DNA from: Citrifermentans bremense
GTDB taxonomy: Bacteria > Desulfobacterota > Desulfuromonadia > Geobacterales > Geobacteraceae
Direction: 5' to 3'
Length of the DNA: 64,000 nucleotides
Assembly: GCF_014218275.1 (NCBI RefSeq)
Contig: NZ_AP023213.1
Coordinates: 2,520,001 to 2,584,000, forward strand
The notes under the pieces: model-generated
Seen by the model: the letters and a program-made list of their open reading frames with translations, nothing else
The model's database searches: none
Told to the model about the DNA's origin: nothing
In this document: positions 33,652 through 43,400 of the stretch, in pieces
How positions within the stretch are numbered: position 1 is the stretch's first letter
How the letters are laid out: each line of letters starts with the position of its first letter
Translations under genes and position numbers: made by a program

Positions 33652-34743
33652 TCACCGCCCTTCTCCGGCCAGCACCTGCCAGATCCGTTCGGCGGCCCTG
33701 CCGTCCCACAACTGCGGCACCCTGGCCCGCCCCCGCTTCTCCAGGCTCTGCCGGTACCCGGCAAGGATCCTCTCCGGTGCGGTGCCGGCGAGGACGTTGG
33801 TCCCTATCTCGACCGTTATGGGGCGCTCGGTGTTCTCCCTGATGGTGACGCAGGGAACGCCGAGCGCCGTGGTTTCCTCCTGGAGCCCGCCGCTGTCGGT
33901 GAGCACCACTTCCGCGTCCTTCCAGAGAAAGAGCGCGTCCCGGTAGCCAAGAGGCGGCAGCAGTATCACCCTGTCGCTCAACTCGGTGCCATGCACGCTC
34001 ATCATGTTCCTGGTGCGCGGATGCACCGGGAAGAATACGGTCCTTTGTGCTGCCAGCTCGTTGATGGCCCGGGCGATGCCTCCGAAGACCTCCTTCGAGT
34101 CGACGTTGGAGGGGCGGTGCAGGGTGAGAAAGAGGTACGGGCCCGCAGCCTCCTTGAGCCGGTATGTCTCGAAACACGAAGGCTCAATCCCCTCCATACG
34201 CTTGACCTGGTGCAGCAGGTTGTCCACCATCACGTGCCCTACCGCATGAATGCGATCCTTTTGTTTCCCTTCCCGGAGCAGGTTCGCGACGCCGCTTTCT
34301 TCGGTGACGAAGAAGCTGTCCGATATGGCGTCGGTGACCATCCTGTTTATCTCTTCCGGCATGGAGAGGTCGAAGCTGCGCAATCCCGCCTCTACATGCG
34401 CCACAGAGATGCCGCACTTTTTCGCGACGATGCTGCAGGCAAGGGTCGAGTTGACGTCCCCCACCACCAGCACGAGGTCCGGCGCTTCCCGCCGGCAGAC
34501 CTCCTCAAAGGCGACCATGATGCCCGCTGTCTGCGTCGCGTGACTTCCAGATCCCACGTTCAGCGCGTAGCGTGGCTGCGGTATCTCCAGTTCCTCGAAG
34601 AAGGTGCCTGACATCTCCTTGTCGTAATGCTGCCCAGTATGGACGATGCTGCAGACGACGTTTTTGTAGGAAAGCGAAGCGCGGTAAATGGGTGCGATTT
34701 TCATGAAGTTCGGCCGGGCCCCGGCGATCAGCAGGACGTTCAT
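33652..34743 (-). CDS. wecB: UDP-N-acetylglucosamine 2-epimerase (non-hydrolysing)
   Basis: Interconverts UDP-GlcNAc and UDP-ManNAc for surface polysaccharide synthesis. The 363-residue product has a two-domain GT-B fold: MNVLLIAGARPNFMKIAPIYR at the N-terminus, then VHTGQHYDKEMSGTFFEEL, LVVGDVNSTLA and VAHVEAGLRSFD. In the second half LFLTLHRPSNVD, VFFPVHPRTRN and LTDSGGLQEETTALGVPCVTIRENTERP form the UDP-sugar site. The ATG at 34743 follows GGGGGG; the longer frame upstream is not family-like. Stands alone, away from a polysaccharide cluster. Confidence 0.95.
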   Translation of the reverse strand: MNVLLIAGARPNFMKIAPIYRASLSYKNVVCSIVHTGQHYDKEMSGTFFEELEIPQPRYALNVGSGSHATQTAGIMVAFEEVCRREAPDLVLVVGDVNSTLACSIVAKKCGISVAHVEAGLRSFDLSMPEEINRMVTDAISDSFFVTEESGVANLLREGKQKDRIHAVGHVMVDNLLHQVKRMEGIEPSCFETYRLKEAAGPYLFLTLHRPSNVDSKEVFGGIARAINELAAQRTVFFPVHPRTRNMMSVHGTELSDRVILLPPLGYRDALFLWKDAEVVLTDSGGLQEETTALGVPCVTIRENTERPITVEIGTNVLAGTAPERILAGYRQSLEKRGRARVPQLWDGRAAERIWQVLAGEGR

Positions 34744-35036
34744 TGGTTTCCCCCCGGTTTCCGCGGCAAGCGCGGGGATAAAGTTCAGGCGGGTGTAAGG
34801 CGTGATTAACTGGTGCGAAGGACGCGGCACCAGCCGGACCCTTCGAAAACATTATTGTGTTTTAACATTCAAGAAGACAAATGCAAATCGAACAGCGACC
34901 GTGACAAGATCACTCCACAGTGTGCGCGGGAAAATAATCATGGCGACAGTTGCGTTTTCATTTGAGATATATAATAATCCTCTCAAAGGTCTTTCATCAT
35001 GAGGAAGTGCAGAACCCGCGCACACAGGAGGCAGGC

Positions 35037-35210
35037 ATGACACAGGAACAGAAGAGCAGGGACCGGGAAGATCTGCGTTGCCGAACCCAGCACATCAACG
35101 ACAACTTCTCCAGTTGCCTCACCGAGGAAAAACGCTGCCGGTGCAACCACGCTTTTTTGTTCGGCGACGATTACCTCTGCACCCATCCAAAGCACCGCGA
35201 GTTCGAATAG
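35037..35210 (+). CDS. small Cys-rich protein of unknown function (57 aa)
   Basis: Starts MTQEQKSRDREDLRCR at an ATG with AGGAGG five bases upstream. Five Cys occur: LRCR, SSCL, KRCRCNH and YLCTHPKH. The spacing C-x-C-N-H with a later C-x-H could hold one zinc or iron ion, which is inference. It is acidic/basic mixed, soluble and without signal. A TATAAT at 34970-34975 lies upstream, though no clear -35 box is seen. Monocistronic, between wecB and the chemosensory operon. Confidence 0.7.
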   Translation: MTQEQKSRDREDLRCRTQHINDNFSSCLTEEKRCRCNHAFLFGDDYLCTHPKHREFE

Positions 35211-35368
35211 CCCCGGGTACCAGGGTTTCTCTTTGGCGCAGGGGGTAAAGCATCCTCCCTCACCTCGCGCGCACGAAAGGCTATCTCCGCAGCCCAAACG
35301 CTGACGCAGTACCATTTGAAGCCTTTCATTGACCTGCAAACAGCATTCTATCTCCCGCAATTTTTTTG

Positions 35369-35397
35369 TTGACCCACGACTGGCAAACAAATAGTAT
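35369..35397 (+). promoter_or_regulatory. possible promoter of the chemosensory operon
   Basis: TTGACC (35369-35374), 17 bases and TAGTAT (35392-35397) about 100 bases before cheR. A second TTGACA occurs near 35434 without a well-spaced -10. The stretch 35211-35368 shows no gene. Confidence 0.45.
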
Positions 35398-35500
35398 CCG
35401 TAATGTCGGCCACTTGGTGTCAAAGCTGTCGTTTTAGGCTTGACATTTCGGCGCCCGGCCGCCCCCCTAGCGCCTATAATCCCGCAAGAGGAACAGCCAT

Positions 35501-37333
35501 TTGCCATTGCAGATCCTCGTCATAAGCGACAGCGCTTCCTTTGCAGCGTACCTGGAGCGGCTCCTTGCCGAGGCGGGACATGCCGTGACGACGCTCCTTG
35601 ACCCGGGCCAGGCGTTTCGCGCGGTGAGACGGCAGAAGCCGGAACTGATCATCCTGGCCGTAGGGCCTGAGAAGGTGGCGCCTTTGGCTGTCGAGCACCG
35701 CGTCCACACCCCTGAGCCGAGAGCAATTCCGGTGATAGTGATCTCGGAATGCCTGAGGCTGGAAGCGGAGCTTTTGCACATCTTCGATTTCATCCCCAAG
35801 CCGCTGCAGCTAAACCGGCTTTTCGACGACCTCGCCTTACTTGAACGGCGCGACGCGCCGCGAGGCGCTGCTGACGAGATCAGCGACGAGCTCTGCAGCG
35901 AGTTTTCAAGACACATCCTCCGCTGCACCGGGCTGCACTTCGAGCAGAGGAACCGCGCAGCGCTTTTGCGCGGGCTCGCCAAGCGGATGTGCGCCCTGCG
36001 CATCGGGAGCTACAGCGAATACCTGGCCTACCTGAAGCTGCACGGCGAAGACCGCCACGAACTGCAGAAACTGCTGCAGTTCCTCACGGTGGGGGAAACC
36101 TATTTTTTCCGCTACCCCGCCCATTTCGCGGCCCTGAAGGAGCGCTTCACCCTCCCACCACCCGTCGACCAGCCGCTACGGATCTGGTCCGCGGGATGCT
36201 CCACCGGGGAGGAGCCCTACTCGATTGCGATGACGCTGATGGAAGCACTGCCGGACTGGAGGGAGCGCGACATCAGGATCATCGCCACCGACATCAACAA
36301 CCGCTCCCTGAAACTGGCCCGCGACGGCGTCTACTCCCCTTGGTCCCTGCGGATAACGCAAAAGCAGCAGGTCGAGCGCTACTTCGAACGGGTCGGGCAG
36401 AGCTTTCTTATCAAAGACGAGGTGAAGCGGCTGGTCCATTTCCGTCACCTGAACCTGCTGGGCCCGGTACACGACGAGCTGTGGCAGGAGCTTTCAGCGT
36501 TAGACGCGATTTTCTGCCGCAACGTCCTCATATACTTTACGCCGCAGACCGCCGACGCGATGCTGCGCCGCCTGGCCGACGCCCTCAAGGTTTCGGGCCA
36601 GCTCTTTTTGGGGCACGCCGAGACGCTTTTGCAGCACGACAGCACGCTGGAGCTCAGGCACCAGGGGAAAGGCTTCTTCTACCTGAAGAGCGAGCCCCGC
36701 AAACGCCAGGCAGCACCCCCTTCGGCCAGCGCCCCGCCGGCGCGGCGCCCACTGCCGGCAGCGCCGCCCCCGGCGACCGCTCCTCGAAAGGTTTTCTCTC
36801 CCCCGCGGAGCGCCGCCCCGCCACCTCCCTTGACGCCTGCCCCTCCCCTGGAGGCAGCTCGCGAACTTTTCGACCAGGAGGATTTCGACCGGGCGCAGGA
36901 GCTTTTGGACCGGATTCTCAGGGAAGAACCGGCGAATGCGTCTGCGCTGGTGCTGGTGGCATTCATTCAGGCTGGGAAAGGTGCTTTGCAGCAGGCACTG
37001 GAGACCTGCAACCGGGTCCTGGAGCTGAACGACCTTTTGCCGGAAGCGTACTTCCTCAAAGGAGTGATCCTCGACGCCGACGACCGTCTGGCCGAGGCCG
37101 CCGACGAATACCGGAAGGCGCTCCTTTTGGAGCACGACTTCGTCATGCCGCGCTACCACATGGGGAGGCTGCATTTGAGACTGGGCCGCCAGGCCGAGGC
37201 GGCGCGGGAGATCAGGAACAGCATCAGGATCCTGGCCCGGCACGACGGCAACGACACCGTCCCCTTCTCTGGCGGCCTGACCCGGGCCGTCTGCATGATG
37301 CAGCTGCAAAACGCCCTGGCGCAGGTCGCCTGA
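35501..37333 (+). CDS. cheR: chemotaxis methyltransferase CheR with N-terminal receiver-like and C-terminal TPR domains
   Basis: SAM-dependent methyltransferase that methylates receptor Glu residues. The 610-residue chain has a degenerate receiver-like domain (about 1-115; ILVISDSASFAAYL, IPVIVISE, FDFIPKPLQ, where the usual phospho-Asp position reads LAVGPEK). CheR follows at about 125-400 with VGETYFFRYPAHFAAL, the SAM site IWSAGCSTGEEPYSIAM, and DAIFCRNVLIYF. A Pro/Ala linker (about 405-450) leads to TPR repeats to the end. The start is TTG at 35501 with GAGG upstream. First gene of the operon. Confidence 0.92.
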   Translation: MPLQILVISDSASFAAYLERLLAEAGHAVTTLLDPGQAFRAVRRQKPELIILAVGPEKVAPLAVEHRVHTPEPRAIPVIVISECLRLEAELLHIFDFIPKPLQLNRLFDDLALLERRDAPRGAADEISDELCSEFSRHILRCTGLHFEQRNRAALLRGLAKRMCALRIGSYSEYLAYLKLHGEDRHELQKLLQFLTVGETYFFRYPAHFAALKERFTLPPPVDQPLRIWSAGCSTGEEPYSIAMTLMEALPDWRERDIRIIATDINNRSLKLARDGVYSPWSLRITQKQQVERYFERVGQSFLIKDEVKRLVHFRHLNLLGPVHDELWQELSALDAIFCRNVLIYFTPQTADAMLRRLADALKVSGQLFLGHAETLLQHDSTLELRHQGKGFFYLKSEPRKRQAAPPSASAPPARRPLPAAPPPATAPRKVFSPPRSAAPPPPLTPAPPLEAARELFDQEDFDRAQELLDRILREEPANASALVLVAFIQAGKGALQQALETCNRVLELNDLLPEAYFLKGVILDADDRLAEAADEYRKALLLEHDFVMPRYHMGRLHLRLGRQAEAAREIRNSIRILARHDGNDTVPFSGGLTRAVCMMQLQNALAQVA

Positions 37334-37369
37334 GGCAAAAGCCGCAACCAGCGGCAAAAGAGGTAACCG

Positions 37370-37906
37370 ATGACCACGGCAAAAGAGGAAGCCTACGACA
37401 TCCGCAGCATCCTCGGGCAGATGCGGGAAGAGTACTGGCAGGCGCTTTCCGAAGAGGAGGCGCAGGCAAGGGAAGTGCTGGAGTGCCTCGTCTTCACCCT
37501 GGGGGGGGAGCGGTTCGCCTTCGAGACCCAGCACGCGAGCGAGGTGATCCGGGTGCCGAAGCTGATCCGGGTCCCCGCGGTGCAGGCGCTCATCGCCGGG
37601 GTCTTCAACCTGCGCGGAGAGATCACCGCGGCCATGGACATCCGCCCCATGCTGGGGCTCCCCCAGCCCGAGATCGGCGCCGCAGGAAGGATCGTGGTTG
37701 TGAAAAGCGACCAGTTCGCCACCGGCATCCTGATCGAGGCTGCGCACGGGGTGCAGGGGCTTTGCTGCGACGGGTTCGAGCCAGCCCCGGCCGCAAGGGG
37801 TAAGCGCTTCGTCAGGGGGCACTTCAACGAGGAAGAGGGCTCCATCATCCTGCTGGACATGGAGGCGCTACTGGCCGCGCCGGAGATCGTGGTCGGCGAG
37901 GGATAG
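37370..37906 (+). CDS. cheW: CheW-like coupling protein
   Basis: A 178-residue adaptor linking receptors to CheA. The CheW domain begins CLVFTLGGERFAFETQHASEVIRVP and contains VQALIAGVFNLRGEITAAMDIRPMLGL, the conserved NLRG turn. An N-terminal extension of about 40 residues (acidic helix) precedes it. GAGGTAACCG lies before the ATG; 36 bases separate it from cheR. Confidence 0.93.
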   Translation: MTTAKEEAYDIRSILGQMREEYWQALSEEEAQAREVLECLVFTLGGERFAFETQHASEVIRVPKLIRVPAVQALIAGVFNLRGEITAAMDIRPMLGLPQPEIGAAGRIVVVKSDQFATGILIEAAHGVQGLCCDGFEPAPAARGKRFVRGHFNEEEGSIILLDMEALLAAPEIVVGEG

Positions 37907-37956
37907 AAAAAATTAGACCGTTCTCGCTTTAATTTCACAAAGGCACGGGGATCAAC

Positions 37957-39693
37957 ATGTCCAACAAGCTATCGTTAAAGATCGTCAGCGTCCTGATCAT
38001 GGTCATGATCGTCATCATGACCGCCTTCTCGGTGTACTTCGTCCGCTCGCGCAGGCAGAACATGGAGGACGAGCTCCTTTCCAAGGGGCGGATCCTGGCG
38101 CAGACGGGGGCGAAGTCCATGGAGCGCATCCTGGCTGAGGCGATAGAGAACCGCAAGCTCACCATGGAGCAGCTTTTCGACGAGCGCTACGTCCCGATCC
38201 CCAACACCGAACCGCAGAAGTACCACACCCAGTACGACCGGTTCCTGGACCAGGCGATCCAGGCCCTGGAGGACGAATTCCTCAAGGACGACCAGATCGT
38301 CTTCGCGGTGCTCGTGGATCGAAACGGCTACCTTCCCACCCACAACAGCAAGTTCTCCGCCCCGCTTACCGGAGACCGGGAGCGGGACAAAAATGCCAAC
38401 CGCACCAAGCGCCTGTTCCAGGACGAGGTCGGCCTCGCCGCGGCCCGCAGCCTCACCCCGTTCATCAAGCAGGTATACCAGCGCGACACCGGGGAGAAGA
38501 TGTGGGACCTCTCGGTTCCGGTCTACGTCCAGGGGAAACACTGGGGCGCCTTCAGGATCGGCTTTTCCATGCAGAAGACCGAACAAAAGGGGGCCGAGCT
38601 TAGAAACGAGATCGTGCTCAGCATGCTGGTCATGCTGATCGCCTGCTCGGTGACCATCCTGCTCGTGGTGAGCCGCGCGATAAGGCCTCTGGCCAAACTG
38701 ACCGCTGCAGCCCACCGCATCACCGGCGGCGAGCTCGACGAGACCATCCCAGTAGAGAGCAACGACGAGATAGGGACGCTGGCAGAGGCCTTCAACACCA
38801 TGACCACCGTGATCGTGCGAGACCTCAAGGAGGAGATAGGCCGCAGCGGGCGCCTGATCGCATCGGTCAAGGAGGCAGTGATCCAGCTCTCCAGCGCGGC
38901 CAACGAGATGATGGCGATCTCGGCACAGCAGGCGTCTGGTTCCACCCAGCAGGCGAGCGCGGTCCAGGAGGTGACCACCACCTCGGAGGAGATCGCCATC
39001 ACCGCGAAGATGATCACCGCTAACGCCCGCAGCGTCGAGACCGTCGCCGAGGACACCACCAGCAACTGCAACAACGGGCGCGAAGACGTGACCAACGCCA
39101 TCGAAGGGATGGGGCGGGTCCGCAGCCAGGTGGAGAGCATAGCCCGCAGCATGCTGGAGCTGGGCGACAACAGCCAAAAGATAGGCGGCATCGTGGAGAT
39201 CATCGACGAGATCAGCGACCAGACGAACCTTCTCGCCTTGAACGCCGCCATCGAGGCCGCCGGAGCAGGAGAAGCGGGGAAACGCTTCGCAATCGTGGCG
39301 CACGAGGTGAAAAGGCTCGCCGACCGCACGGTCGAGGCGACCCGCCAGATCAAGGGGCTGATCAGCGAAATCCAGAGCGCCACCAACAACACCATCATGG
39401 TCACCGAGGAGGGAACCAAGGCGGTCGACTACGCCTCAAGCCTCGTGGACAAGGTACAGCTCTCCTTCGCGTCGATCGTTGGGACGGCACAGGAGACGGC
39501 GCGGACGGCCAAGGAGATCTCGCTCTCCACCCAGCAGCAGACCTCGGCCTGCGAGCAGATGGCCGAAACCATGAGCGAGGTGCGCGACGTGGCGCAACAG
39601 GTGGCGATGTCGGCGACCGAGACCGAGCGGGCCATAGCGGAAATCCTCGAACTTGCCGAAAGGCTCAAGGAGATCACGGAGGAAGAGGCGTAG
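37957..39693 (+). CDS. methyl-accepting chemotaxis protein
   Basis: Transmembrane receptor of 578 residues. Helix 1 spans about 8-28, a periplasmic sensor domain about 30-215 (with [30 protein letters not shown], cache-like), and helix 2 about 222-243, followed by HAMP ([22 protein letters not shown]). The cytoplasmic signalling tip reads [22 protein letters not shown], the CheA/CheW contact. The C-terminus ends LKEITEEEA without a CheR-tethering pentapeptide. Its TAG directly abuts the ATG of cheA. Ligand unknown. Confidence 0.95.
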   Translation: MSNKLSLKIVSVLIMVMIVIMTAFSVYFVRSRRQNMEDELLSKGRILAQTGAKSMERILAEAIENRKLTMEQLFDERYVPIPNTEPQKYHTQYDRFLDQAIQALEDEFLKDDQIVFAVLVDRNGYLPTHNSKFSAPLTGDRERDKNANRTKRLFQDEVGLAAARSLTPFIKQVYQRDTGEKMWDLSVPVYVQGKHWGAFRIGFSMQKTEQKGAELRNEIVLSMLVMLIACSVTILLVVSRAIRPLAKLTAAAHRITGGELDETIPVESNDEIGTLAEAFNTMTTVIVRDLKEEIGRSGRLIASVKEAVIQLSSAANEMMAISAQQASGSTQQASAVQEVTTTSEEIAITAKMITANARSVETVAEDTTSNCNNGREDVTNAIEGMGRVRSQVESIARSMLELGDNSQKIGGIVEIIDEISDQTNLLALNAAIEAAGAGEAGKRFAIVAHEVKRLADRTVEATRQIKGLISEIQSATNNTIMVTEEGTKAVDYASSLVDKVQLSFASIVGTAQETARTAKEISLSTQQQTSACEQMAETMSEVRDVAQQVAMSATETERAIAEILELAERLKEITEEEA

Positions 39694-41733
39694 ATGGGAA
39701 GCCGCTACCTCGAGATCTTCTGCCGGGAGGCAGAAGAGCACCTGGCTTCGCTGCAAAGCGGGCTCCTGGTCCTGGAGAGGCACCCGGAGCGGACCTCGCT
39801 TTTGCACGAGCTCTTGAGGAACGCGCACACGCTTAAGGGCTCGGCCCGCATGGTGGGGCTCTCCGACATAAGCGCCATCACCCACACCATGGAGGAGCAG
39901 CTTAAGGGGATGGAGCGCGGGGAGCGCGAGGTGAACGCGCAGGCAGTGGACCTCCTTTTGAAAGGGGCCGACGCCGTGGCTCTGATCACCTCGGCGCTTT
40001 TGCGCGGGGAGGTCCCGGACCTCGACGTGGAGCGCTTCGTGGCCGAGTACGACCGGGGTGAGCTCTCCCATCCGGCGCCGGCCGAAGGCCACGAGGCGGC
40101 ACCAGAGCAGCAAAGCGAGACGGTACGGGCGAACGTCAAGACGCTCGACCAGCTGGTGAACCTGATCGGCGAGATGATCATCAACAAGAAACGGCTGGAG
40201 GCGAAGCTCTCCACCCTGAAGGGGATCGCCGAAGCGCTTCCGGGCGAAGAGGCTCAGGCCCTCTCCCTTTTCCGCCGCGACCTGGAGGAGGACGTCCTCT
40301 ACCTGGACTACCTGATCCAGGAGCTGCACGAGAAGGCGATGGCGCTCAGGATGCTCCCCTTGAGAAGCATCTGCGACGGCTTCGAAAGGCTGGTGCGCGA
40401 CCTGGCCCAGCAGCTTGGCAAGGAGGTCAGGCTCCAGATCGCCGGCCACGGCATCGAAATGGACCGCGTGCTTCTGGAGGGGCTCAAGCCGATGCTCATC
40501 CACCTCTTAACCAACGCCGTCTGCCACGGCATCGAATCACCGGAGAAGCGCGCCGCGGCCGGCAAGCCGCGCGAGGGGGTGGTGTCGCTGTCGGCACGCC
40601 ACGAGGGGCGCTCGGTCCTGGTCGAGGTGGCGGACGACGGCCAGGGGATGGACCCGGCGCGGATCAAGGCGGCCGCCCTGGCCAAGGGGGTGATCGACCC
40701 GCGCGAGGCGGAGGCGATGAGCGACGAGGAGGCCCTGTACCTCACCTTCAGGACCGGCTTCTCCACTGCAGAAATGGTGACAGACGTCTCCGGGCGCGGT
40801 GTCGGCATGGACGTGGTGAAGCGCAACGTCGAACGGGTCAAAGGAAACATCACCCTGACCAGCGAGAAAGGGAGCGGCTCCCGCATCTCCATGCAGCTGC
40901 CGCTCACCCTCTCGGTGATCGAGGCGCTCCTCGTCGAGTGCGGCGGCGAGTGCTTCGCACTGCCGCTCAACTACGTGCAGGAGATCCTCAAGGTGCGCCC
41001 CGAGGAGATCTCTTTGCTGGGAGCAGGCGAGGTGATCAAGGTGCGCGGCGTCACCACTTCCCTCTACAGCCTGGCCGCCATGCTGGAGCTGCCGCGGCAG
41101 GCGAAGGGCGCACAGGCACTGGCGGTCATCGTGCTGAAGCTGGCCGACCAACGCCTGGCCTTCGCCGTGGACGCGCACCTGGGGAGCTCCGAGGTGGTGG
41201 TGAAGGGGCTCGGCAAGCAGTTTCGCAGCGTCAGGTTCCTTTTCGGCGCCACCATCATGGGGGACGGCAACCCCGCCCTGATTTTGAACGTCCCCGACCT
41301 ATTCGCGGCAGCGGCCAACGGCGGACGCGCGGCGGTGCGAGACGAAGCCGGGGGGGCCGAGGCGCGGCGCTTCAGGGTGCTGGTTGTAGACGACTCCATC
41401 ACCACCCGGACCATGGAGCAGAGCATCCTGCTCACCCACGGGTACCAGGTCGTTACGGCCGTATCGGGGGAGGACGCCCTGGATAAGTGCGACGCGGAGG
41501 ATTTCGACCTGATCATCTCAGACGTGGAGATGCCCGGCGTCAACGGCTTCGAGCTGACCCGCAGACTCAGGGAGTCCGAGCGCTACCGGGAGGTCCCCGT
41601 CATCATCGTGTCGTCGCTTTCACGCGACGAGGACAAGAGGCAGGCGCTGCAGGCGGGCGCGCAGGCGTACATCGTGAAGGGGGCCTTCGACCAGGGGATG
41701 CTCCTGGAGACGGTGCAGATGCTGATCGGCTGA
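39694..41733 (+). CDS. cheA: hybrid chemotaxis kinase CheA with C-terminal receiver
   Basis: Histidine kinase of 679 residues. The Hpt domain carries the phospho-His in LRNAHTLKGSARMVGL (about residue 46). A dimerisation helix pair, the ATPase (HLLTNAVCHGIESPEK, VADDGQGMDP, GRGVGMDVVKRNV) and a CheW-like domain follow. The receiver is at about 560-679 (VLVVDDSITTRTMEQ, phospho-Asp in LIISDVEMPGVNGFEL, Lys in YIVKGAF). No CheY-binding P2 domain is evident. The abutting start implies coupling with the receptor. The hybrid form is common in chemosensory systems that control functions other than flagellar rotation. Confidence 0.95.
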   Translation: MGSRYLEIFCREAEEHLASLQSGLLVLERHPERTSLLHELLRNAHTLKGSARMVGLSDISAITHTMEEQLKGMERGEREVNAQAVDLLLKGADAVALITSALLRGEVPDLDVERFVAEYDRGELSHPAPAEGHEAAPEQQSETVRANVKTLDQLVNLIGEMIINKKRLEAKLSTLKGIAEALPGEEAQALSLFRRDLEEDVLYLDYLIQELHEKAMALRMLPLRSICDGFERLVRDLAQQLGKEVRLQIAGHGIEMDRVLLEGLKPMLIHLLTNAVCHGIESPEKRAAAGKPREGVVSLSARHEGRSVLVEVADDGQGMDPARIKAAALAKGVIDPREAEAMSDEEALYLTFRTGFSTAEMVTDVSGRGVGMDVVKRNVERVKGNITLTSEKGSGSRISMQLPLTLSVIEALLVECGGECFALPLNYVQEILKVRPEEISLLGAGEVIKVRGVTTSLYSLAAMLELPRQAKGAQALAVIVLKLADQRLAFAVDAHLGSSEVVVKGLGKQFRSVRFLFGATIMGDGNPALILNVPDLFAAAANGGRAAVRDEAGGAEARRFRVLVVDDSITTRTMEQSILLTHGYQVVTAVSGEDALDKCDAEDFDLIISDVEMPGVNGFELTRRLRESERYREVPVIIVSSLSRDEDKRQALQAGAQAYIVKGAFDQGMLLETVQMLIG

Positions 41734-41764
41734 CGGCGACGGTTCGCCGGCGGGGGCGGTTTCC

Positions 41765-42868
41765 ATGACCATACGGATTCTAGTGGCTGACGACTCGGCT
41801 TTGGTGCGCCAGATCCTGAGGGATATATTGCAGGAGGAGGAAGATATAGAGCTTGCGGGTGAGGCCTGTGACGGCAGACAGGCGTGCGAGCTCACCTTCC
41901 GGCTCAGGCCCGACCTGGTGATCATGGACATCCGCATGCCGGTCATGGATGGGCATGAGGCGATCGAGGAGATCATGGCCCAGGCCCCGACCCCGGTGCT
42001 GGTCCTCTCCGCCGCGGTGGAAGCGAGCGAGGTCGACCGCGCCTTCACCGCCATAAAGCGCGGCGCGCTCGACGTGATGGAAAAGCCTGAGCTTGCAAGC
42101 TCAGGCGCGCTGGAGGAATTCGGACGCCAGCTGCTGCAGAAGGTGCGCCTTTTGGCACGCATCAGGGTCATCAGGCACCCGCGCCGCAAGCTCAGGCCCC
42201 CTCCCCCCCTGGAGCTTCCCGTATCGGGACCCGGTCCCGACATCCTGGCCATCGGGGCCTCGACCGGAGGTCCCAAGGCGGTGATGACCCTCTTGAAGAG
42301 CCTCCCTGCAGATTTTCCCGCCACCGTATTCGTGGTACAGCACATCGCCGCCGGCTTCGCGCCAGGCTTCGCCTCCTGGCTCAACCGGGAGTGCCTGCTC
42401 CCGGTCAGACTGGCCGTCGACGGCGGGAAGTACCTCCCGGGCGAGGCGGTCATCGCCCCCGACGGCAGGCACATGACGCTTTGCGAGGGAACCACCAGGC
42501 TCGTTACCGACCCGCCGGTCAACTGCTGCCGCCCTTCCATCGATGTCTTCTTCAATTCACTGGCACGTACGCGCTGCGACCGCGTAGTCAGCGTCCTTTT
42601 GACCGGCATGGGGCGCGACGGCGCCCAGGGGATGCTCCGGATCAGGGACGCCGGGGGGACAACCATCGTGCAGGACGAACCGAGCTGCGCGGTATTCGGG
42701 ATGCCGAAGGCCGCCATTTCTCTCAAAGCCGTGGACCAGGTGCTCCCTCTGGATCTGATCCCCGGGGCCATCGCGAAGCTCTTCGCGGCGCAGCCCCCCA
42801 GCGGGCCATCACGGCCGACTACCCCGACAAAGGAGACCAATTGTGGCAAAAACGATACTGATCATTGA
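41765..42868 (+). CDS. cheB: chemotaxis response regulator protein-glutamate methylesterase CheB
   Basis: Removes methyl groups from receptors when phosphorylated. The 367-residue chain has a receiver (ILVADDSALVRQILRDIL, phospho-Asp in LVIMDIRMPVMDGHEA) and a C-terminal esterase. Catalytic Ser lies in AIGASTGGPKAV, His in VFVVQHIAAGFAPGF, and Asp in LLTGMGRDGAQGM. Its 3' end overlaps the next gene by 26 bases. Confidence 0.96.
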   Translation: MTIRILVADDSALVRQILRDILQEEEDIELAGEACDGRQACELTFRLRPDLVIMDIRMPVMDGHEAIEEIMAQAPTPVLVLSAAVEASEVDRAFTAIKRGALDVMEKPELASSGALEEFGRQLLQKVRLLARIRVIRHPRRKLRPPPPLELPVSGPGPDILAIGASTGGPKAVMTLLKSLPADFPATVFVVQHIAAGFAPGFASWLNRECLLPVRLAVDGGKYLPGEAVIAPDGRHMTLCEGTTRLVTDPPVNCCRPSIDVFFNSLARTRCDRVVSVLLTGMGRDGAQGMLRIRDAGGTTIVQDEPSCAVFGMPKAAISLKAVDQVLPLDLIPGAIAKLFAAQPPSGPSRPTTPTKETNCGKNDTDH

Positions 42869-43214
42869 CGACAGCGAGGTGGTCCTGGCCATGGCCAAGG
42901 ATGCGCTGGTACAGGCCGGATACCAGGTACTCACCGCCACCAACGGCATCGAGGCCAACCGCTTCATCTTCTCGAAGCAAAGGCCGGACCTGATCATCAT
43001 GGACATCATGATGCCGATGCTCGATGGCAACAAAAAGGCGAAGCTCCTCAAGGAAAACGAGGTGAGCAAGGACATCCCCATCCTGCTTCTTTCTTCCAAG
43101 AGTGAAAACGAGATGCGCGAGCTGGCGGCCGAGGCTGGGGCGAACGGCTACATCCTCAAGCCGTTCAACGCGGACGAACTTACCGAGAAGGTGAGGTCGG
43201 CCCTTAGGGGATGA
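42843..43214 (+). CDS. cheY: CheY-like single-domain response regulator
   Basis: A 123-residue receiver. The acidic pair is in ILIIDDSEVVLAMAK, phospho-Asp in DLIIMDIMMPMLDGNKK, Ser/Thr in ILLLSSKSENEM and Lys in GYILKPFNADEL. It starts with GTG at 42843, with AAGGAG eight bases upstream, inside the cheB gene. Last gene of the chemosensory operon; a hairpin follows. Confidence 0.94.
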   Translation: MAKTILIIDDSEVVLAMAKDALVQAGYQVLTATNGIEANRFIFSKQRPDLIIMDIMMPMLDGNKKAKLLKENEVSKDIPILLLSSKSENEMRELAAEAGANGYILKPFNADELTEKVRSALRG

Positions 43215-43240
43215 CCTCGCGCTTGTCCCTTGGGCGGCAA

Positions 43241-43273
43241 CTGTAAAAAAACGAACAGTGAATTTTTTTACAG
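43241..43273 (+). terminator. A/T-rich inverted repeat after the chemosensory operon
   Basis: CTGTAAAAAAA (43241-43251) and TTTTTTTACAG (43263-43273) are perfect 11-bp arms around 11 bases. It can act as a terminator, although the stem is mostly A-T. A third partial copy AACTGTAAAAAATTT lies at 43325-43339, which would also fit a protein binding site. Confidence 0.5.
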
Positions 43274-43400
43274 CAAAGCGGCAACGTGCTGTTTCTGCGT
43301 GGCTTTTCTGCCAGGCCGGACGCAAACTGTAAAAAATTTCACACCCCGCCCGGTACGCGCGGCCGCAGCACCTCAGCCGTAACCTATTGAAATAAAGGCA

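Noticed and set aside
35501-37803. Large overlapping frames in the chemosensory genes (plus 35989-37803, minus 36500-37822)
   Set aside because: They are high-GC shadows of cheR and cheW: low-complexity Arg/Pro/Gly composition and no domain.
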